Made by a program: the position numbers and the translations under genes. Of a DNA stretch of 9,202 bases, positions 5,426 through 9,202 are shown one piece after another. The stretch comes from Candidatus Delongbacteria bacterium. GTDB lineage: Bacteria; UBA4055. How positions within the stretch are numbered: position 1 is the first letter of the stretch; every line of letters starts with the position of its first letter. Below the pieces are notes generated by a model. It saw only the letters and a list, made by a program, of their open reading frames with translations, was not told the DNA's origin and did no database searches. Where the stretch lies: the NCBI GenBank assembly GCA_022013635.1, contig JAKLPX010000334.1:1-9202 (forward strand), written 5' to 3'.

Positions 5426-8400
5426 TCATTTCCTCATTTTGTAGAGAAGGTTTTTTATATAATAATACGGTTCGGATATATTCATGAACCTGTATCTGTA
5501 TGAAAGGGCGACATTATATCCGTATTCATCATTGATTGAATCGTACTGGTAACCTGCCGATGAAAATATATAATTATTCAGGCGGTAGTCAAAGCTCAGA
5601 CTGTTTTTATAGCCGTAATCCCTTTCGGTTTTTTCCGAATATTCTTCCGAACCTATATATTTCGAATTCCAGGTCAGAGCAAGATCGTCTGTAAAAAACT
5701 TTGATATGTAGAATTCGCTCCCGACGAAATACTCCGCATAGTTTTCGGGTATTTCAAGAATGCCGAGCTCGTTATTCATAAAATTTCCGCTTAAATTCGG
5801 TCTGATCGAAACCTGCGCTCCCAAAAATCTTCCGAGTGCGGATTCTATCGGCGAAATTATAGGACTGAGCAGTTTTGTGTCAACTGCTTCATTGAACATT
5901 TGTTTCACTGTTCCTTTAGTGTCAATCTCCGAAAGTTTATCTTCGCTGTCTAACCAAACATTTCCGTATTCGTCGGTTAATATAATCGCTAAATTACTTA
6001 TTCTTGCCCCTTCCGAATCAACAATCTGTTCGTCTTCTTTCGTCACAATTTTAAGATAAACAGTTTCATAACCAGATAAGCCTGTAGAGTCGGTCTTGGT
6101 TTTTACCGTTGTCTTTGCGGATGCTTTCAGATAAGGATCCGTGTAGCCGCTTTCGTTTGTTTGTCCGTCAAAACGGATTGAAACATTATCAATTTTAAAC
6201 GAAAAAGCCGAATAATTACATGTTCCGTTTTTCCCTGAAACATTACCGAGAATGCGGATTTCATGACCTTTTTCTACCGGACCTTTTATTATTAGTCCCT
6301 TTTGGCTCGGAGTGATATTAATGCTCACGTTGTTAAGTTCATTGTCCAGCCGGCTGAAGGATCTGACGAATCTGTCCCAAATTGATTTTTCTTCCGAATC
6401 AAGGTTGAAGAAGTATGTATTTCCTCCCGCGGGTAAAACCTCAATATCAAGTTCCAAGCCTGAAAACAAAGACTTTGAAATATCGTATTTTGAACCTTTT
6501 GAATCCGAATCTTTCAGTTCCGGTTTTAAAAAAGGATAAGTTATTCTCGAATTTCTCAAGAAAACCTTTCCCTCAAGAACTAAATTACCGTTTCTTTTAT
6601 AAATTCTGAATTCATCGTCATTTTTTCCCTTTAACACAAAGTTTCCGTAATCTTTCGGAAGCATCATTCTGAAAGCATGATAATCTATGCCCCTTTCGCT
6701 GAAAATCAAAGATAAGTGCCCGAGATTAATTCCGCCCGGAATAATAATATCGCCGTAGGATTTATCCGATCTTCCGTTCGTTATCGAAATCTTGCCGTTC
6801 GTATATGCTGAATGCATAATGAATTTCACAATATCAAGGTTTGAATTTTCGTCTATGAACATTTTCGAACGGATTTTATCAAAACCGTCATAGGATCCTT
6901 GAGGAGTGAATTTACCGTCTAGAATATACAATTCAATTTCTTTGATCTTAGGCTTTTTATATCGTCCCTCAATTGTAAATTTACCTTCGCATTCTGAAGA
7001 TCCTTTTGAAATTAATTTCGTCTTTTTATCAAAGTAACTAATAAAATCCCCGTAAAAATCTCCCGTAACATATATCTCCGATTCGTCGTCATAAGGAATG
7101 AAGCCTTCCGCATTCAAATTTAAGTATTTGCCGGCATCAACTAATAATTTTTGTACCATGACTCCTGTACTGTCGAATTCTGCGGTTTTGAATGTGAATT
7201 TTCTGATAATATCGCCATTAATTGAACCGTTATTTATAGTGATATCGGAATTCTTCAGCCTTATATCATTAATTTTTCCGGTAAGATCAATCTTATATTC
7301 CATATCGCCCGTTAATTTGATCTTTTCAAAAAACACATTAAAAAATTCCGCTTTTATCTCGCCATAAGCTGAAAGATCAACGGATTTAAAATCTTTTATA
7401 TTTCCGGCAAGAGTTACGATTTTTTGCAATCCTTCATACACTATAATTTTTTCCAAGCGGAGTTTCTTGTTTTCAAGATGAGCCTGAGCCTCCCCCGAAA
7501 TGATCAGACTGTCTTTTTGTGAATCGTAATATTTTAAAATATTTTCGTTAATGAAAATATCAATATACGGAGCCGAAAGACTGCCTTTTAATTTTAGAAA
7601 TAAATCAGTATTTGTTGAAAGACCTGGAACAGCGAAGAATTTTCCAAAATCCATATTCTGCGCTTCAAGTTCCCCTGAAATTGCTTTATCTTTAATATTT
7701 AGGCTTGCCATACCGGAAATCTCTTTCGAGTCGAAGAAAATATCCGATATAGAAAGTAGGGCGTCCGTTTTTTTTAGTCTGAAATTGGCAGGTCTGCTTA
7801 AAATATTTTTTTCTCTAGGCATCCAATTGACGAAAGATTCGAGAATGTCCTTATTTAGATCGAATTTTGCGTCCAAATCTCCGTAAAATAACGATTTTTC
7901 GTCTTTAGAACCGGTTTTCAAATTTAAAAATTCGTCATTTCCGAAAAGTTCAAAGAATAAGTTTTTTTCGTTTTCAAATAATTTATAGCCGAATAATAAT
8001 TCGTAAAAATTCATAATATCGCTGCCTGAAATGTTGTATTCTTTTTCTTTGATGTTGTAATTGCCATGCAGAACAGAATTTGAAGATATGTCGAATACAG
8101 TACATTTAAATTTGTTATTTGCGAAAGACAGATCGCATGTAAATGTTTTCTGGCTGTCTTTATTCTTGAAATCGAAAGAAGAAAGCGTTGCTTTCATCCG
8201 CGGCAATTCGCCGATCTTGCCGTAAATGTTTCCTTCGATGATAGTGGACTGATTCCTTAAATATTCGGAACTTACAATCGGAAAATTCGAAAACAACGCT
8301 CCGGTACTTTTAATATCCAAGCTGTATTTAGGACTGTTTGAAAAAATGCCGTACAGTTTACCGTTCATTTTAACAATATTATTCATGGCAAACATATTTG

Positions 8401-9202
8401 CTTCGGTTAAAACTATTTCTTCCGAGTTATAACAGCCGCCGATTTTTATATCGCTGACTGCCGTTTTGTTATATACCAGCGAACTTATTCTCAGGTTATA
8501 GTTTACCGTCGGCTTCAGGAAATCATTTGTCAGGTGAAGGTTCAGGGAATTATCGTCTCCGATTTGAATGTTTTCATACAAACTTTTATCCAGCCCTGCA
8601 ATATTTAAAGCCTTAATAATTCCGCTGCCGCTGATTTTTTCAAAGTCGAGAAAAATATCTCCGTTAGGATAGAGCAAATTAAATACCTTACCCTGACCGT
8701 TAAAAGGCAGACCGTTTAAACGCCCGTTGAAATCATTAAGAGATACCACTCCGTTGAAATAGGAGAGATCAAGTCCGGTTTTCTCAAGAAAAATTTTATT
8801 GTTAAAAATAATATCAAGATCTTTCAAATTGAAATTTCCTGATAAATAAAGTTTTTCTTTAGAAAATTTATTTATCTCCAATTTTGCAACACCGCTGTAA
8901 TTTCCTTTTTTGATTTTATAGATTCCGAAAGGAGATTTAAAATCGGAAAATTCGTCGTTTTCGAAATTTAAATCTAACTCAGCTGTATATTCCGCGTTAT
9001 CAATAATCCCGTTAAGAAAAATATTATTATTGACGGAATTAAGAAATTTACCCTGCAGGACTATTGAAATCTTATCATCGTCTGTATATTTTGCAGATCC
9101 GTTCATTCCGTTTATAATCGGTAGTACGAAATTAGATATATAAACCAAATTTACATTTTCCATATTAATCGAATTTATGTAATCATTTGTTTTCAAAAAG
9201 AA
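5426..9202 (-). CDS. tamB: TamB-family outer-membrane assembly protein (N-terminus outside window)
   Basis: A very large periplasm-spanning protein; 1,258 residues are visible and the frame runs off the right edge. TamB-family proteins (AsmA-like superfamily) are anchored in the inner membrane by an N-terminal helix and form a long beta-structure across the periplasm. They assist beta-barrel protein insertion or lipid transport to the outer membrane. Nearly the whole visible chain is short beta-strands with repeated patterns such as LSGNFNLKDLDI, GKLYGIF and VTGDFYGDF. The last 350 or so residues match the DUF490/TamB C-terminal domain: RILGNVSGKNGTCNY, a strand reading IRFDGQ, TDPYLKASA, and finally EFYISKFFTDDLALTWNS. 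Alternating strands ending in ALSYRYRF close it. The expected anchor helix is absent from the visible part, so the TTG at 9196 is probably not the start. The gene ends 1 base before mntP. No tamA-like gene is in the window. Family assignment is confident; exact cargo is unknown. Confidence 0.88.
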   Translation of the reverse strand, partial: FFLKTNDYINSINMENVNLVYISNFVLPIINGMNGSAKYTDDDKISIVLQGKFLNSVNNNIFLNGIIDNAEYTAELDLNFENDEFSDFKSPFGIYKIKKGNYSGVAKLEINKFSKEKLYLSGNFNLKDLDIIFNNKIFLEKTGLDLSYFNGVVSLNDFNGRLNGLPFNGQGKVFNLLYPNGDIFLDFEKISGSGIIKALNIAGLDKSLYENIQIGDDNSLNLHLTNDFLKPTVNYNLRISSLVYNKTAVSDIKIGGCYNSEEIVLTEANMFAMNNIVKMNGKLYGIFSNSPKYSLDIKSTGALFSNFPIVSSEYLRNQSTIIEGNIYGKIGELPRMKATLSSFDFKNKDSQKTFTCDLSFANNKFKCTVFDISSNSVLHGNYNIKEKEYNISGSDIMNFYELLFGYKLFENEKNLFFELFGNDEFLNLKTGSKDEKSLFYGDLDAKFDLNKDILESFVNWMPREKNILSRPANFRLKKTDALLSISDIFFDSKEISGMASLNIKDKAISGELEAQNMDFGKFFAVPGLSTNTDLFLKLKGSLSAPYIDIFINENILKYYDSQKDSLIISGEAQAHLENKKLRLEKIIVYEGLQKIVTLAGNIKDFKSVDLSAYGEIKAEFFNVFFEKIKLTGDMEYKIDLTGKINDIRLKNSDITINNGSINGDIIRKFTFKTAEFDSTGVMVQKLLVDAGKYLNLNAEGFIPYDDESEIYVTGDFYGDFISYFDKKTKLISKGSSECEGKFTIEGRYKKPKIKEIELYILDGKFTPQGSYDGFDKIRSKMFIDENSNLDIVKFIMHSAYTNGKISITNGRSDKSYGDIIIPGGINLGHLSLIFSERGIDYHAFRMMLPKDYGNFVLKGKNDDEFRIYKRNGNLVLEGKVFLRNSRITYPFLKPELKDSDSKGSKYDISKSLFSGLELDIEVLPAGGNTYFFNLDSEEKSIWDRFVRSFSRLDNELNNVSINITPSQKGLIIKGPVEKGHEIRILGNVSGKNGTCNYSAFSFKIDNVSIRFDGQTNESGYTDPYLKASAKTTVKTKTDSTGLSGYETVYLKIVTKEDEQIVDSEGARISNLAIILTDEYGNVWLDSEDKLSEIDTKGTVKQMFNEAVDTKLLSPIISPIESALGRFLGAQVSIRPNLSGNFMNNELGILEIPENYAEYFVGSEFYISKFFTDDLALTWNSKYIGSEEYSEKTERDYGYKNSLSFDYRLNNYIFSSAGYQYDSINDEYGYNVALSYRYRFMNISEPYYYIKNLLYKMRK

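Noticed and set aside
5760..7886. Several plus-strand frames of 64-111 residues opposite the TamB-family gene
   Set aside because: Their Ser/Phe/Leu-rich composition is what the complement of a Glu/Lys/Asp-rich gene gives; no ribosome sites or domains are visible.
9194..9196. TTG at 9196 as the start of the TamB-family gene
   Set aside because: The frame stays open to the window edge, no ribosome site is visible before it, and the expected N-terminal membrane anchor is missing, so the gene almost certainly begins outside.

Overview
The window comes from a low-GC, diderm (two-membrane) bacterium. The evidence is a TamB-family outer-membrane assembly protein, a secreted beta-barrel protein, and a lipoprotein whose mature end begins Cys-Ser-Asp-Asp-Asp-Asp. 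This tail resembles the surface-export signal of Bacteroidota lipoproteins. The second domain of the lipoprotein and the overall style suit the Bacteroidota/FCB side of the tree or an uncultivated phylum near it. That placement is a guess; no marker gene in the window settles it.

Layout. (1) At the left edge, on the minus strand, lies the N-terminal part of a lipoprotein with an Ig-like domain; its end is outside the window. (2) A divergent intergenic region of about 135 bases follows, with a promoter candidate for the lipoprotein. (3) On the plus strand, a two-gene unit encodes a six-pass membrane class III adenylate/guanylate cyclase with a HAMP linker, then a small outer-membrane-type beta-barrel protein with a charged tail. 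(4) The barrel gene converges, with 4 bases between stop codons, on a minus-strand cluster. Read in its own direction the cluster is: a 76-residue unknown, a 64-residue single-pass membrane protein, mazG, and a TrmH/SpoU-family RNA methyltransferase whose start overlaps the mazG stop. (5) An AT-rich gap of about 150 bases holds a weak promoter candidate and an inverted repeat. (6) A second minus-strand unit fills the rest: a very large TamB-family protein, cut by the right edge, followed after 1 base by the manganese exporter gene mntP.

How they fit together. The plus-strand pair combines a membrane signalling enzyme with an envelope protein. The tamB-mntP unit combines outer-membrane assembly with manganese export. 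The mazG-methyltransferase cluster is nucleotide-pool and RNA-modification housekeeping preceded by two uncharacterised small genes. I see no mobile element, CRISPR array, tRNA, rRNA, toxin-antitoxin or recognisable defence system. Most of the window is ordinary chromosomal content. The least explained parts are the two small genes ahead of mazG, with an unresolved start for the first, and the cyclase/beta-barrel pair.
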